Shown: one piece after another, positions 16,475 through 24,363 of the stretch | How positions within the stretch are numbered: position 1 is the stretch's first letter | How the letters are laid out: each line of letters starts with the position of its first letter | NCBI GenBank assembly: GCA_000696115.1 | Contig: JJOH01000003.1 | Coordinates: 186,001-250,000, forward strand | DNA length: 64,000 nt | Source: Streptomyces olindensis | GTDB lineage: Bacteria; Actinomycetota; Actinomycetes; Streptomycetales; Streptomycetaceae | Direction: 5' to 3' | Position numbers and translations under genes: made by a program | Notes under the pieces: model-generated | What the model was told of the DNA's origin: nothing | What the model saw: only the letters and a program-made list of their open reading frames with translations | Databases searched by the model: none

Positions 16475-17149
16475 GGCGGCTCCTGAGGAGGAATGGCCGC
16501 GGCGGGCCGCGGCGGATGCCGCGCCGGTACGGGGGCGTACGGGCGACGGTGAGAAAGGATGAACAGAACACGGACTCGATCGAGTCGGCGCGGCCGAGTC
16601 GGCCGCCGACTTGGCGGAAGGGGGCGAGGGGCTGCCGCGCGATCGGAAACCGCACGCGGAATTCAGCCGTATATCGCCCGTCGGGGACGTCCGTGGCTGT
16701 GGCGTCTTCGACAGCCGGGCCCCGTGGGCTCTTCTCGGGCCACACGGTCGGCGTTGGCAGAAACCATGAGGGGAAGTCCCCGGCGCGTCAAGATGTGAAC
16801 GCCGGATTTTCTTCGGCGGGACCTTGTTTTCCGTGGTGGCCGGGTTTTCCGCCATCGCTGTCGGGGCGCGCAGGGCCGCACATCGTGCTCTTGACGCCCT
16901 GAAGCCCCCCAGTGCTATCGTTAGCACCAGTGGCTGTGACAGAGTGAATTCGACATGCCCCGACATCGCGCGACCCGTCCCAGGGGCCCCCGCGGCGTCC
17001 GAACCGACCACAAGTCGACGAGCGCCGGCAGCCCTCCCGAGCCCGACGACCCTCTCCCTCCCGCCCCTGGCGCGTGCGGGCCTTCGGCCATGCCGTCGGC
17101 CCCCCCGCCGCCCGCCGCGGCCGCACGAAATCTGCGAGGACGACCTGCC
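16475..17149. promoter_or_regulatory. Long divergent intergenic region
   Basis: 675 bases with no supportable gene between the MFS transporter and the 2-hydroxyacid dehydrogenase. The only clear element is the LacI-type operator at 16912-16927. An AT-richer patch at about 16790-16830 could hold the transporter promoter. The long leader before the transporter (over 400 bases from the operator) is unexplained. Confidence 0.55.
16912..16927. promoter_or_regulatory. LacI-type operator, copy 5
   Basis: GTGCTATCGTTAGCAC, taken here as the consensus form; it is palindromic except at one pair. It lies 222 bases before the 2-hydroxyacid dehydrogenase start. Confidence 0.83.
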
Positions 17150-18154
17150 ATGACACCACCGAGCCGCCCCGGCACCGTGCTGCTCACCGACTACGCCTGG
17201 CCCGACGACTCCGTCGAGCGGTCGGTCATCGAGCGGGCGGGCCACACCCTGGTGACCGGTCCCGCCGAGCCCGCGTCCGCCGCGGCGATCGAGGACCTGG
17301 TCGCCGAGCACCGGCCCGCCGGGATCCTCACCTGCTGGGCGCCCGTCACCGCCACCGCGATCGGCGCTTCGCCGGAGCTGCGCATCGTCGCCCGGCTGGG
17401 GGTGGGGCTCGACAACATCGCCGTGGACGCCGCCACCGAGCGGGGCGTGTGGGTCACCAACGTGCCGGACTACTGCGTCGAGGAGGTTTCCGACCACGCC
17501 GTCGGCATGGTGCTGGCGTGGACGCGCGGCCTGGCGGTTTTCGACCGGGAGGTCCGGGCGGGCCGCTGGGACCCCGCGAGCGCGCGGCTGCGCCGACTGT
17601 CGACGCTGACGTGCGGCATCGTCGGCTTCGGGCGGATCGGCCGTGCCACCGCGGCCAAGCTCGGCGCGTTCGGCTGCCGGATCCTGGCCCACGACCCGCA
17701 TCCGCCGGCGGACGCTCCCGGAGTGGAGGCGGTGGGCCTGGAGGAACTGCTGCGCCGTAGTGACGCGGTGATCCTCCACGCGCCGCTCACCCCCGCCACG
17801 CACCACCTCGTCGGGGCGGGAGAACTGGCCCTGATGAAGCCCGGCGGCCTCCTCGTCAACGTCAGCCGGGGCGGCCTGGTCGACACCGACGCGGTCGTCA
17901 AGGCGCTGGACAGCGGGCATCTGGACGGCGCCGCCCTCGACGTCCTGGAGACCGAACCGCACGTCCCCGCCGCACTCCTGGACCAGCCGGGGGCCCTGCT
18001 CACCCCGCACGTCGCCTTCTCCTCCGACGCGTCGGTCACGGAACTGCGCCGCCGCGCCGCCGAGGAAGTCGTACGGGTCCTCGCGGACGAGGCGCCGGTC
18101 CACGCCCGCAACAACCCGCGCGGCCTGCCCGCCGGGCCGGAGGAGACGCGATGA
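17150..18154 (+). CDS. D-2-hydroxyacid dehydrogenase (NAD-dependent)
   Basis: 334 residues from ATG 17150 behind GAGGA. The NAD-binding motif is GFGRIGRATAAKLGAFG. The catalytic set is Arg in NVSRGGLVDTDA, Glu in VLETEPHVP and His in LTPHVAFSS. The overall pattern resembles the phosphoglycerate dehydrogenase/CtBP-like branch without the ACT domain. It interconverts a 2-oxoacid and a D-2-hydroxyacid. Its stop overlaps the start of the kinase-like gene (ATGA), so the two are translationally coupled. It sits behind an island operator, and its partners suggest a hydroxyacid intermediate in the pathway. Confidence 0.88.
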   Translation: MTPPSRPGTVLLTDYAWPDDSVERSVIERAGHTLVTGPAEPASAAAIEDLVAEHRPAGILTCWAPVTATAIGASPELRIVARLGVGLDNIAVDAATERGVWVTNVPDYCVEEVSDHAVGMVLAWTRGLAVFDREVRAGRWDPASARLRRLSTLTCGIVGFGRIGRATAAKLGAFGCRILAHDPHPPADAPGVEAVGLEELLRRSDAVILHAPLTPATHHLVGAGELALMKPGGLLVNVSRGGLVDTDAVVKALDSGHLDGAALDVLETEPHVPAALLDQPGALLTPHVAFSSDASVTELRRRAAEEVVRVLADEAPVHARNNPRGLPAGPEETR

Positions 18155-19281
18155 GCTCCGCTTCCGCGCGGACGGCCCCGGGATCCGCACCCGACACCGC
18201 GCTCACCGCGTTCCTGACCGCCCACCGGCTCGCCGAGCCCGGTGAGGCCGCACGCTGGACGCCGCTGGCCGGCGGCGTCTCCTCCGACCTGTGGCGGGTG
18301 GACCTCCCGGGCCGCTCCCTCTGCGTCAAACGCGCCCTGGCCCGGCTGAAGGTCGCGGCCGACTGGCAGGCGCCGGTGTCGCGCAACGCCTACGAGTGGG
18401 CCTGGATGCGATTCGCCTCCCGGTACCGCCCGGACAGCGTGCCGGAGCTGCTGGCCCACGACCCCGAGGCCGGCCTCTTCGCCTTGGCGTACCTGCCCCC
18501 CGAGCGGTACCCGGTGTGGAAGGCGCAGCTCCTGTACGGCGAGGTGCACGTGGCGACCGCGGCGGCCGTCGGGGAACTGCTCGGCAGCCTGCACGCGGCC
18601 AGTGCGGGCGACGCCGACCTCGCCGCCCGGTTCGCCACCGACGACAACTTCCACGCGCTGCGCATCGAGCCCTACCTGCTGGCGACGGCCGCCGCGCACC
18701 CGGCCCTGGGCCCCGTCCTTAAGGATCTCGCCGACCGCACGGCCGGGACCCGGCTGGCCCTGGTGCACGGTGACGTCAGCCCCAAGAACATCCTGGTCGG
18801 CCCGGTCGCGCCGGTGCTGCTGGACGCCGAGTGCGCCTGGTACGGGGACCCGGCCTTCGACCTGGCCTTCTGCGCCAACCACCTGCTCCTCAAGAGCCTG
18901 GTCGTGGCGGGACGCCGCGCCGAACTCCTGCGCTCGGCCCGCGTGCTCGCCGAGGAGTACGTCCTGCACGTCGACTGGGAGCCGCGGCCCGACCTCGAAG
19001 CACGAGCCGCGTCGCTGCTGCCCGCCCTGCTGCTCGCGCGCGTCGACGGCAAGTCCCCGGTCGAGTACCTCACGGACGAACGGCAGCGGTCGTTCGTCCG
19101 CACGGTGGCGACGGCGCTGCTGCGGGCGCCCGCCCCGACGGTGGCGGACGTCGTCGACGCCTGGCAGACCGCCCTGACGGTCTCGGCCGAGGCTGCCGAG
19201 TCCGCCGAGTCCGCCGAGTCAGTCCCGTCCCGACCGCCGGACGGGGCCAGTGGTCCCGAGCGAGGAGAGACGCATGCGTAG
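18151..19281 (+). CDS. Aminoglycoside-phosphotransferase-like small-molecule kinase
   Basis: 376 residues with a protein-kinase-like fold. The nucleotide loop is near AGGVSSDLWRVDL with Lys60 in SLCVKRAL. The catalytic loop is LVHGDVSPKNIL (Asp208, Asn213), and Asp225 in VLLDAECAWYGDP is the metal ligand. The family phosphorylates sugars, amino alcohols and similar small molecules; drug resistance is not implied. It is coupled to the upstream dehydrogenase by ATGA overlap. The C-terminus ends in a short Ala-Glu-Ser repeat whose DNA leads into the 21-base repeats before the cupin gene. Its substrate is probably a pathway intermediate. Confidence 0.85.
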   Translation: MSSASARTAPGSAPDTALTAFLTAHRLAEPGEAARWTPLAGGVSSDLWRVDLPGRSLCVKRALARLKVAADWQAPVSRNAYEWAWMRFASRYRPDSVPELLAHDPEAGLFALAYLPPERYPVWKAQLLYGEVHVATAAAVGELLGSLHAASAGDADLAARFATDDNFHALRIEPYLLATAAAHPALGPVLKDLADRTAGTRLALVHGDVSPKNILVGPVAPVLLDAECAWYGDPAFDLAFCANHLLLKSLVVAGRRAELLRSARVLAEEYVLHVDWEPRPDLEARAASLLPALLLARVDGKSPVEYLTDERQRSFVRTVATALLRAPAPTVADVVDAWQTALTVSAEAAESAESAESVPSRPPDGASGPERGETHA

Positions 19282-19350
19282 AGGGGACGAACGCATGCCT
19301 GGAGAGGACAGACGTATGGGTGGAGAGTACGGACCCATGCGCAGAGTCGT
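19267..19350 (+). repeat. Four 21-base tandem units, each with an in-frame ATG
   Basis: ATG codons occur at exactly 21-base steps (19274, 19295, 19316, 19337), each preceded by a purine-rich ribosome-site-like stretch (GGAGAG, AGGGGA, GGAGAGGA, GGAGAG). In protein they read as a heptad-length repeat (MRRGDER, MPGEDRR, MGGEYGP, then MRRVVTG). The unit looks like a duplicated initiation region at the kinase-cupin junction. Confidence 0.8.
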
Positions 19351-19894
19351 CACCGGCCATGACGGGAACGGCCGGTCGGTCGTCGTCAGCGACGGCCCGA
19401 TCCCGCGCAGCCGGGAGTTCACCAGCCTGCCCGGCTGGGTCTCCCGCCTGCCGTGGGCCACCGACCCCGGCGACCCTCCCAACCGGGCCGGGGAGGATCC
19501 CACGCCGAAGGTCACCAGCCTGCTCCCGGCGCCGGGCGGCACGCGCTTCATCGTCCTGACCTTCCCGCCGGACAGCGCGCTGGCCGACCCGGCGTTCGAC
19601 CCCGTCGCCTTCGACCAGGAGCAGCGCGCCGACTCGCCCGGCCTCGCCGAGCTCATCGAACCCGACGGCATGCACGCCACACCGACCGTGGACTACGGCA
19701 TCGTGCTCCGGGGCGAGATCCTCCTCGAACTCGACGACGGCCACCGCACCCGTCTCTCGGCCGGGGACATCGTGATCCAGAACGGCACCCGGCACGCCTG
19801 GCGCAACGACAGCGGCCGTCCGGTGACCATGGCCTTCGTCCTCATCGGCACGGAGCCCGAGGGATCCACGGAGCCCGAGACTCACGGCGCCTGA
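19274..19894 (+). CDS. Cupin-domain protein
   Basis: Up to 206 residues. The C-terminal half is a single cupin barrel: PTVDYGIVLRGEILLELDDG is motif 1-like and LSAGDIVIQNGTRHAWRND is motif 2 with its His. Such proteins are metal-dependent isomerases, dioxygenases or binding proteins; the reaction is unknown. Four possible starts lie 21 bases apart. The first (19274) overlaps the kinase stop codon and suggests coupling, and the last (19337) gives the most family-like N-terminus. It is the third gene of the plus-strand set. Confidence 0.82.
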   Translation: MRRGDERMPGEDRRMGGEYGPMRRVVTGHDGNGRSVVVSDGPIPRSREFTSLPGWVSRLPWATDPGDPPNRAGEDPTPKVTSLLPAPGGTRFIVLTFPPDSALADPAFDPVAFDQEQRADSPGLAELIEPDGMHATPTVDYGIVLRGEILLELDDGHRTRLSAGDIVIQNGTRHAWRNDSGRPVTMAFVLIGTEPEGSTEPETHGA

Positions 19895-19909
19895 GGGCTG
19901 ACGGGGCGA

Positions 19910-19955
19910 CCACCGCTGACCGGTCGGCCCGGGGCGCCCGGTCGGTCAGCGGTGG
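19910..19955. terminator. Bidirectional terminator between cupin and phosphatase genes
   Basis: Arms CCACCGCTGACCG (19910-19922) and its exact complement (19943-19955), with partial pairing in the loop. It overlaps the last codons of the minus-strand phosphatase gene. Confidence 0.75.
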
Positions 19956-21067
19956 GGAGAGCGGCGGACCGTCAGGACGGCGACGTCGTCGTGCCCGCCG
20001 TCGTCGTCGCCGAAGGCGCGGGCGTCCTCGTACAGGGCCCGGGGCAGTTCGGCGGGGGAGAGGCCGAGGTGCCCGGTCAGTCGTTCCTCGACCGGGTAGA
20101 ACGTGCCGTCGGCGGACCGGGTCTCGTCGAGCCCGTCGGTGGTCAGCAGCAGCGTCGAACCCTCCGGGAACGCGCACCAGTTGACCGTCGTGGGCGCGTC
20201 CGCCAACTCGGCGAGACCGAGCGGGACGCCGGAGTCCAGCGGCGGTGTGGAGACCACGCCGTCCCGCACCAGCCGGGGCGGGACGTGCCCGCAGTTGACC
20301 AGCTGCGCCTCCGGGCCGGCATCGACACCGACGACGAGCGCGGTCACGAAGCGCTCGTCGTCACCGGCCTGTTCGGCGTGCGAGTTGTGGCGCACCACGG
20401 CGGCGTCGAGGGCGTCGACGAGCGCGGTGAGCGTGGGCTCGCGGTACGCCGCCTCACGGAAGGCCCCGATGACGGCGAACGCGGCGCCGACCGCCGCCAG
20501 GCCCTTGCCCTGCACGTCCCCGATCAGCACGCGGCTGCCCCAAGGCGAGTCGACCACGTCGTAGATGTCACCGCCGACGAGACGGTCCTCCTGCAGGGGC
20601 TCGTAGACGCCGTTGACGAGGACGTCGTCGGTCAGGACGGGGAGGGGGTGCAGGATGTGCCGCTGCATGGCCGCGGCGGTGGAGCGCAGGCGGAGCATCT
20701 CGTGCTCGCGTCCGAGGCGCCGGCGGCAGGCGTAGACGGAGGTCGCGCCCAGGGCGAGGGTGAGCAGCACCAGCAGGGCCCGGTCGAGCCACCGGCCCAC
20801 GTCGGTGTCCCGCACCAGCACGGTGAAGGTGACGACGAGCGTGGTCCACACGGCGACGAAGGTCGTCTGCCGGACCGTGCACAGCGCCGACGCCGTTCCC
20901 GGCAGGAAGACCAGCAGCCCGAGGAGCCACACCTCGGATCCGGAGACCAGGCCGAGGAACTCCACCAGCACCGTCACCGACACCACGCCGACGAGCATCT
21001 GGACGGTGTCCGGGGGCTCGATGGCGTCCAGGGCGTCGACGGATCGGGTGCGGCGGATACGGGCCAT
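19946..21067 (-). CDS. Membrane-anchored SpoIIE/PP2C-type serine phosphatase
   Basis: 373 residues from ATG 21067. The N-terminal 130 residues hold about four membrane segments (VGVVSVTVLVEFLGLV, VWLLGLLVFLPG, FVAVWTTLVVTFTVLV, LLVLLTLALGATSVYA). Then comes a SpoIIE catalytic domain with the metal motif VGGDIYDVVDSPWGS, GDVQGKGLAAV, an NCGHVPP loop and LLLTTDGLDE plus DDVAVLTV at the end. Such phosphatases reverse anti-sigma-antagonist phosphorylation in partner-switching stress pathways, a large family in Streptomyces. No partner gene is adjacent. Confidence 0.88.
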   Translation of the reverse strand: MARIRRTRSVDALDAIEPPDTVQMLVGVVSVTVLVEFLGLVSGSEVWLLGLLVFLPGTASALCTVRQTTFVAVWTTLVVTFTVLVRDTDVGRWLDRALLVLLTLALGATSVYACRRRLGREHEMLRLRSTAAAMQRHILHPLPVLTDDVLVNGVYEPLQEDRLVGGDIYDVVDSPWGSRVLIGDVQGKGLAAVGAAFAVIGAFREAAYREPTLTALVDALDAAVVRHNSHAEQAGDDERFVTALVVGVDAGPEAQLVNCGHVPPRLVRDGVVSTPPLDSGVPLGLAELADAPTTVNWCAFPEGSTLLLTTDGLDETRSADGTFYPVEERLTGHLGLSPAELPRALYEDARAFGDDDGGHDDVAVLTVRRSPHR

Positions 21068-21252
21068 GGGGACTCCCGGACAAGTGGTGATCTCTCTGTA
21101 GTTGTACAGGTCGCGGGGTGTCCCGGCCGTCAGGGTCATCAGTCCGGCGGACAGGCGGCGGAGCGACGACTGTTCCGAGCGCGCCCCGCCCACGTCACCC
21201 GACTGCCTCCTCACCCTCGGGAGGGCCCGCAGACCAGGTCATCGGAGCACGC

Positions 21253-22233
21253 TCAGTCGGTGATCCGCAGCAGCAGCTTGCCCGTCGACGTGCGCCCGCC
21301 CATCAGGCGATGGGCCTCGGCCGCCTCCGACAGCGCGAACTCGGCCGTGACCGGAAGGCGCACCGTGCCGTCGGTGACCGTGCGGAACGACCGCTCGGCC
21401 AGCGCGCGCAGCGCCTGGGGCGCGGACTGCGCGAGGGCCAGGATGGAGAAGCCCGCGACGGAACGGCCCCGCGGATACAGCTCGGGCTGCCCGACGCGCC
21501 ACGGCTCCGCGCCGCTCGCGTTGCCGAAGGACACCAGCCGTCCGAACACGGCCAGGACGTCGAGGCCCTGGCGCAGGGTGTCGCCGCCGATCGGGTCGAG
21601 GACCAGGTCGACACCCCTGCCGCCGGTCGCACGGCGGACGTCGTCGGCGAAGGTGCCGGTGGTGAACACCTCGTCGTAGCCGTGTTCCAGGGCGTGCCCG
21701 GCCTTCGCCGCGGAGGAGACCACGCCGTAGACCGCGCCGGCTCCCGCCGCCCGGGCCAGCTGCCCGGCCACCGTGCCGATGCCCCCGGCGGCGCCGTGCA
21801 CCAGCACGCTCTCCCCGGCGCTCAGCCGGCCCACCTCGTGCAGCAGGGCGTGCGCGGTCGGCACCACGGTGGGGAGCGTGGCCGCCGTCCGCAGGTCCAG
21901 GCCCTCGGGGAGCGGGAAGACGGTCGCGGTGTCGGCGACGACCACCTCCGCGTAGGCGCCGCTGTCGACGAGGGCGGCGACCTCCTGCCCGGGGCGCAGT
22001 CCCTCGACGCCGGCGCCCACGGCCCGGACCCGGCCGGAGACCTCCAGACCCGGGCGGTAGGGCAGCGACTGCACGCGGTAGCCCTCGGCGCGGGCCTTGA
22101 GGTCCGCGAATTTCACGCCCGCGTAGGCGACGTCGACGGCCACCCGGCCCGGGCCGGGCTCGGGAACCTCGGTCTCGACGACCTTCAGCACCTCGGGACC
22201 GCCGTACTCCTCGAACTCCACCGCACGCATCAT
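21253..22233 (-). CDS. NADPH:quinone oxidoreductase-like MDR protein
   Basis: About 326 residues starting MMRAVEFEEYGGPEVL (ATG 22233 or 22230). It is a zinc-free medium-chain reductase: GroES-like N-terminus (PYRPGLEVSGRVRAVG), nucleotide motif GAAGGIGTVAGQLARAAGAG, and no zinc cysteines. It probably reduces quinones or enones with NADPH. It is divergent from an ArsR-type regulator, with a set of GTTC/GAAC half-sites between them, a common regulator-target arrangement. Confidence 0.87.
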   Translation of the reverse strand: MMRAVEFEEYGGPEVLKVVETEVPEPGPGRVAVDVAYAGVKFADLKARAEGYRVQSLPYRPGLEVSGRVRAVGAGVEGLRPGQEVAALVDSGAYAEVVVADTATVFPLPEGLDLRTAATLPTVVPTAHALLHEVGRLSAGESVLVHGAAGGIGTVAGQLARAAGAGAVYGVVSSAAKAGHALEHGYDEVFTTGTFADDVRRATGGRGVDLVLDPIGGDTLRQGLDVLAVFGRLVSFGNASGAEPWRVGQPELYPRGRSVAGFSILALAQSAPQALRALAERSFRTVTDGTVRLPVTAEFALSEAAEAHRLMGGRTSTGKLLLRITD

Positions 22234-22252
22234 CGGAACGCACCCCTCGACT

Positions 22253-22305
22253 GAGTGTTCAATGGAAAGCGAACACCCGGACTGTAAGATGTTCATCGAA
22301 CACTC
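22253..22305. promoter_or_regulatory. Probable ArsR operator cluster
   Basis: GAGTGTTC (22253-22260) and GAACACTC (22298-22305) are inverted. Between them lie GAACAC (22271-22276) and the palindrome TGTTCATCGAACA (22290-22302). The region covers both divergent promoters, so the ArsR-like protein probably represses both genes. Confidence 0.65.
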
Positions 22306-22363
22306 GGCAAGTGGCCCGGGTGCTCGACGGGGGCCGGCGAGGTCGCAGGGCAGGGAGAGGGGC

Positions 22364-22708
22364 ATGGCGAACCAGACCGCGGGCGGCAGTCACCGCGCCG
22401 CACCGGTGCACACGGATCCCGAGGACGTCTCCGTCCTGACCGCGCTGTCCGCGCTCGCCGACCCGGTGCGCCTCCAGTTGGTCCGCGAACTGGCGGGTTC
22501 CCCCGTGTGGACGCGCAGCTGCGGCAGTTTCGACGTGCCGGTCGGCAAGGCTGCGCTCAGTCATCACTTCTCCGTCCTGCGGGGCGCCGGCCTGGTCGAG
22601 CAGCGGGACGAGGGGCCGAAGCGGGTCAACCGACTGCGTCGCGAGGAGTTCGACGCGCGGTTCCCGGGGCTGCTCGACCTGGTGCTGCGCGCCGAGAACC
22701 GGCTGTAG
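22364..22708 (+). CDS. ArsR-family (HTH_20-like) regulator
   Basis: 114 residues from ATG 22364 with GGGAGAGG upstream. Winged helix: VLTALSALADPVRLQLVREL, the recognition helix GKAALSHHFSVLRGAGL and the wing EQRDEGPKRVNRL. Metal-binding cysteines of classical ArsR are missing, apart from one Cys in TRSCGSF, so a small organic signal is more likely than a metal. It is divergent from the quinone oxidoreductase. Confidence 0.85.
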   Translation: MANQTAGGSHRAAPVHTDPEDVSVLTALSALADPVRLQLVRELAGSPVWTRSCGSFDVPVGKAALSHHFSVLRGAGLVEQRDEGPKRVNRLRREEFDARFPGLLDLVLRAENRL

Positions 22709-22785
22709 AAACCGCAGGGCCGCACGCGCCGCTGCCCGCCCGGCCTTTCCGTTCCGCGTCACCGGAAAGAATCATGGCTCGTTAT

Positions 22786-22830
22786 ATGGACGGTGCGTTC
22801 ATATTCTGCTTATATGAACTCACCGTCCAT
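22786..22830. promoter_or_regulatory. Nested inverted repeat operator
   Basis: Outer arms ATGGACGGTG (22786-22795) and CACCGTCCAT (22821-22830) are perfect, and inner arms GTTCATAT (22797-22804) and ATATGAAC (22812-22819) are also perfect. The site lies just upstream of the SDR gene. The TetR encoded downstream in the same operon is the likely binder. Confidence 0.75.
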
Positions 22831-22851
22831 TTCTCGTGGAGGAGACAGACC

Positions 22852-23601
22852 ATGACCAGCACGCCCCGCGCCACCACCCCCCGCGTCGCGCTCGTCACCG
22901 GCGGCTCCGGCGGCATCGGCAAGGCCGTCGTCGAGCGGCTCGCCGCGGACGGCTTCGCCCTCGCCGTGCACTACGCCGGCAACAAGGCCAAGGCCGAGGC
23001 CCTCGTCGAGGAGATCACCGCATCCGGCGGGCAGGCCGTCGCCGTCGGTGGCGACGTGGCCGACGAGCAGGAGATGGAGGCCGCCTTCGACGCCGTCGAG
23101 ACGGCGTTCGGCGGGGTCGACGTGGTGATCAACACCGCCGGGATCATGGTGCTCGCGCCGATCGCAGAGCTGAACCTGGACGACCTGGACCGGATGCACC
23201 GCACCAACATCCGCGGCACCTTCGTCGTCGCCCAGCAGGCCGCCCGCCGGGTGCGCCGCGGCGGCGCGATCATCAACGTGTCCACGTCGGTCACCCGCAC
23301 CCAACTGCCCGGCTACGGGGCGTACGTCGCCAGCAAGGCGGCCGCGCAGAGCATCTCGCTGATCCTCGCCCGCGAACTGCGCGGCAAGGACATCACCGTC
23401 AACACCGTCGCCCCCGGCCCCGTCGCCACCCCGCTCTTCCTGGAGGGCAAGGACGAGGCCACCGTCGCTCGCTTCGCCCAGGCCACCCCGCTGGAGCGGC
23501 TGGGCGAACCGCGCGACGTCGCCGAGTCCGTCGCCTTCCTCGCCGGCCCCGCCCGCTGGGTCAACGGCCAGGTCCTCTACACCAACGGCGGGCTCGCCTG
23601 A
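22852..23601 (+). CDS. Short-chain dehydrogenase/reductase (classical SDR)
   Basis: 249 residues. The cofactor motif is VTGGSGGIGKAV (16-27), NTAG is present at residues 94-97, and the catalytic Ser lies in NVSTSVTR with YxxxK in YGAYVASKAAAQ. The C-terminus has the usual RWVNGQVLYTNGG. It acts on an unknown carbonyl/alcohol pair with NAD(P). The start has GGAGGAGA seven bases upstream. It is the first gene of an operon with a TetR regulator behind a nested inverted repeat. Confidence 0.9.
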   Translation: MTSTPRATTPRVALVTGGSGGIGKAVVERLAADGFALAVHYAGNKAKAEALVEEITASGGQAVAVGGDVADEQEMEAAFDAVETAFGGVDVVINTAGIMVLAPIAELNLDDLDRMHRTNIRGTFVVAQQAARRVRRGGAIINVSTSVTRTQLPGYGAYVASKAAAQSISLILARELRGKDITVNTVAPGPVATPLFLEGKDEATVARFAQATPLERLGEPRDVAESVAFLAGPARWVNGQVLYTNGGLA

Positions 23602-23651
23602 CCCCGGGCCAGGGAGCCGGCCCGACCTGGAACGAGCGAAGGAGAGACACC

Positions 23652-24266
23652 GTGACGCAGCAGGACGTGGGCACCGAGGAGCGCCCGGCCCGCCGGCGCG
23701 GGCGCCGCCCGGCCGACGAGGTCCGCGCGGACGTCTTCCGCGTGGTCGGTGAGGTGCTCCTGACCGAGGGCATCGCCGACCTGACCTTCGAACGGGTGGC
23801 CCGTCTGTCCGGCGTCAGCAAGACGACGCTGTACAAGTGGTGGCCCTCCAAGGGCGCCCTCGCCCTGGACGGCTACTTCCACGCCGTCGAGGAAACCCTC
23901 GCCTTCGAGGACACCGGCGACATCCGCGCCGACCTCACGCGTCAACTGCGGTCGTTCGCGCACCTGATGACCCGGACGCCGGCCGGGCGGGTGCTGACCG
24001 AGCTGATCGGCCAGTCCCAGACCGACGAGGACCTCGCCACGGCCTTCCGTTCCCTGTACTCCTCCGGACGCCGACGGCTGGCCGGGGAGCGGTTGCTGCG
24101 CGCCCGGGAGCAGGGGCAGATCCGCGACGACGTCGACGTCCAGGTCCTCGTCGACCAGCTCTGGGGCGCCGTCTACCACCGGCTGCTCATCCCGGACGAG
24201 CCCGTGACCGACGACTTCGTCGCCGCCCTGGTCACCAACCTGTTCGACGGCATCACCCCACCGTGA
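23652..24266 (+). CDS. TetR-family transcriptional regulator
   Basis: 204 residues from GTG 23652 with GGAGAGA upstream. The TetR helix-turn-helix is LTFERVARLSGVSKTTLYKW, followed by an all-helical ligand domain (TetR_C-like). It starts 50 bases after the SDR stop and is presumably co-transcribed, so it can regulate its own operon through the nested repeat at 22786-22830. The ligand is unknown. Confidence 0.88.
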   Translation: MTQQDVGTEERPARRRGRRPADEVRADVFRVVGEVLLTEGIADLTFERVARLSGVSKTTLYKWWPSKGALALDGYFHAVEETLAFEDTGDIRADLTRQLRSFAHLMTRTPAGRVLTELIGQSQTDEDLATAFRSLYSSGRRRLAGERLLRAREQGQIRDDVDVQVLVDQLWGAVYHRLLIPDEPVTDDFVAALVTNLFDGITPP

Positions 24267-24285
24267 CCAAGCGCCCGCGCCGTGC

Positions 24286-24331
24286 GCCGCGGTGCCGCAC
24301 GGCGACGACCTCCGCCGTGCGGCACCGCGGC
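24286..24331. terminator. Bidirectional terminator between TetR and GH39-like genes
   Basis: Perfect 19-base arms (24286-24304 and 24313-24331) with an 8-base loop, located between convergent genes. Confidence 0.88.
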
Positions 24332-24363
24332 CTTCGTCAGGGCACGGCCCGGTGATCCGCGGG

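Noticed and set aside
15206-18190. Minus-strand open frame of 994 codons
   Set aside because: Only the part from 16474 down is the MFS transporter. The rest is antisense to the dehydrogenase, an effect of high GC at third positions.
18151-19281. Aminoglycoside resistance gene
   Set aside because: The HGD kinase loop is shared by many small-molecule kinases, and the operon context is catabolic, so resistance is not implied.
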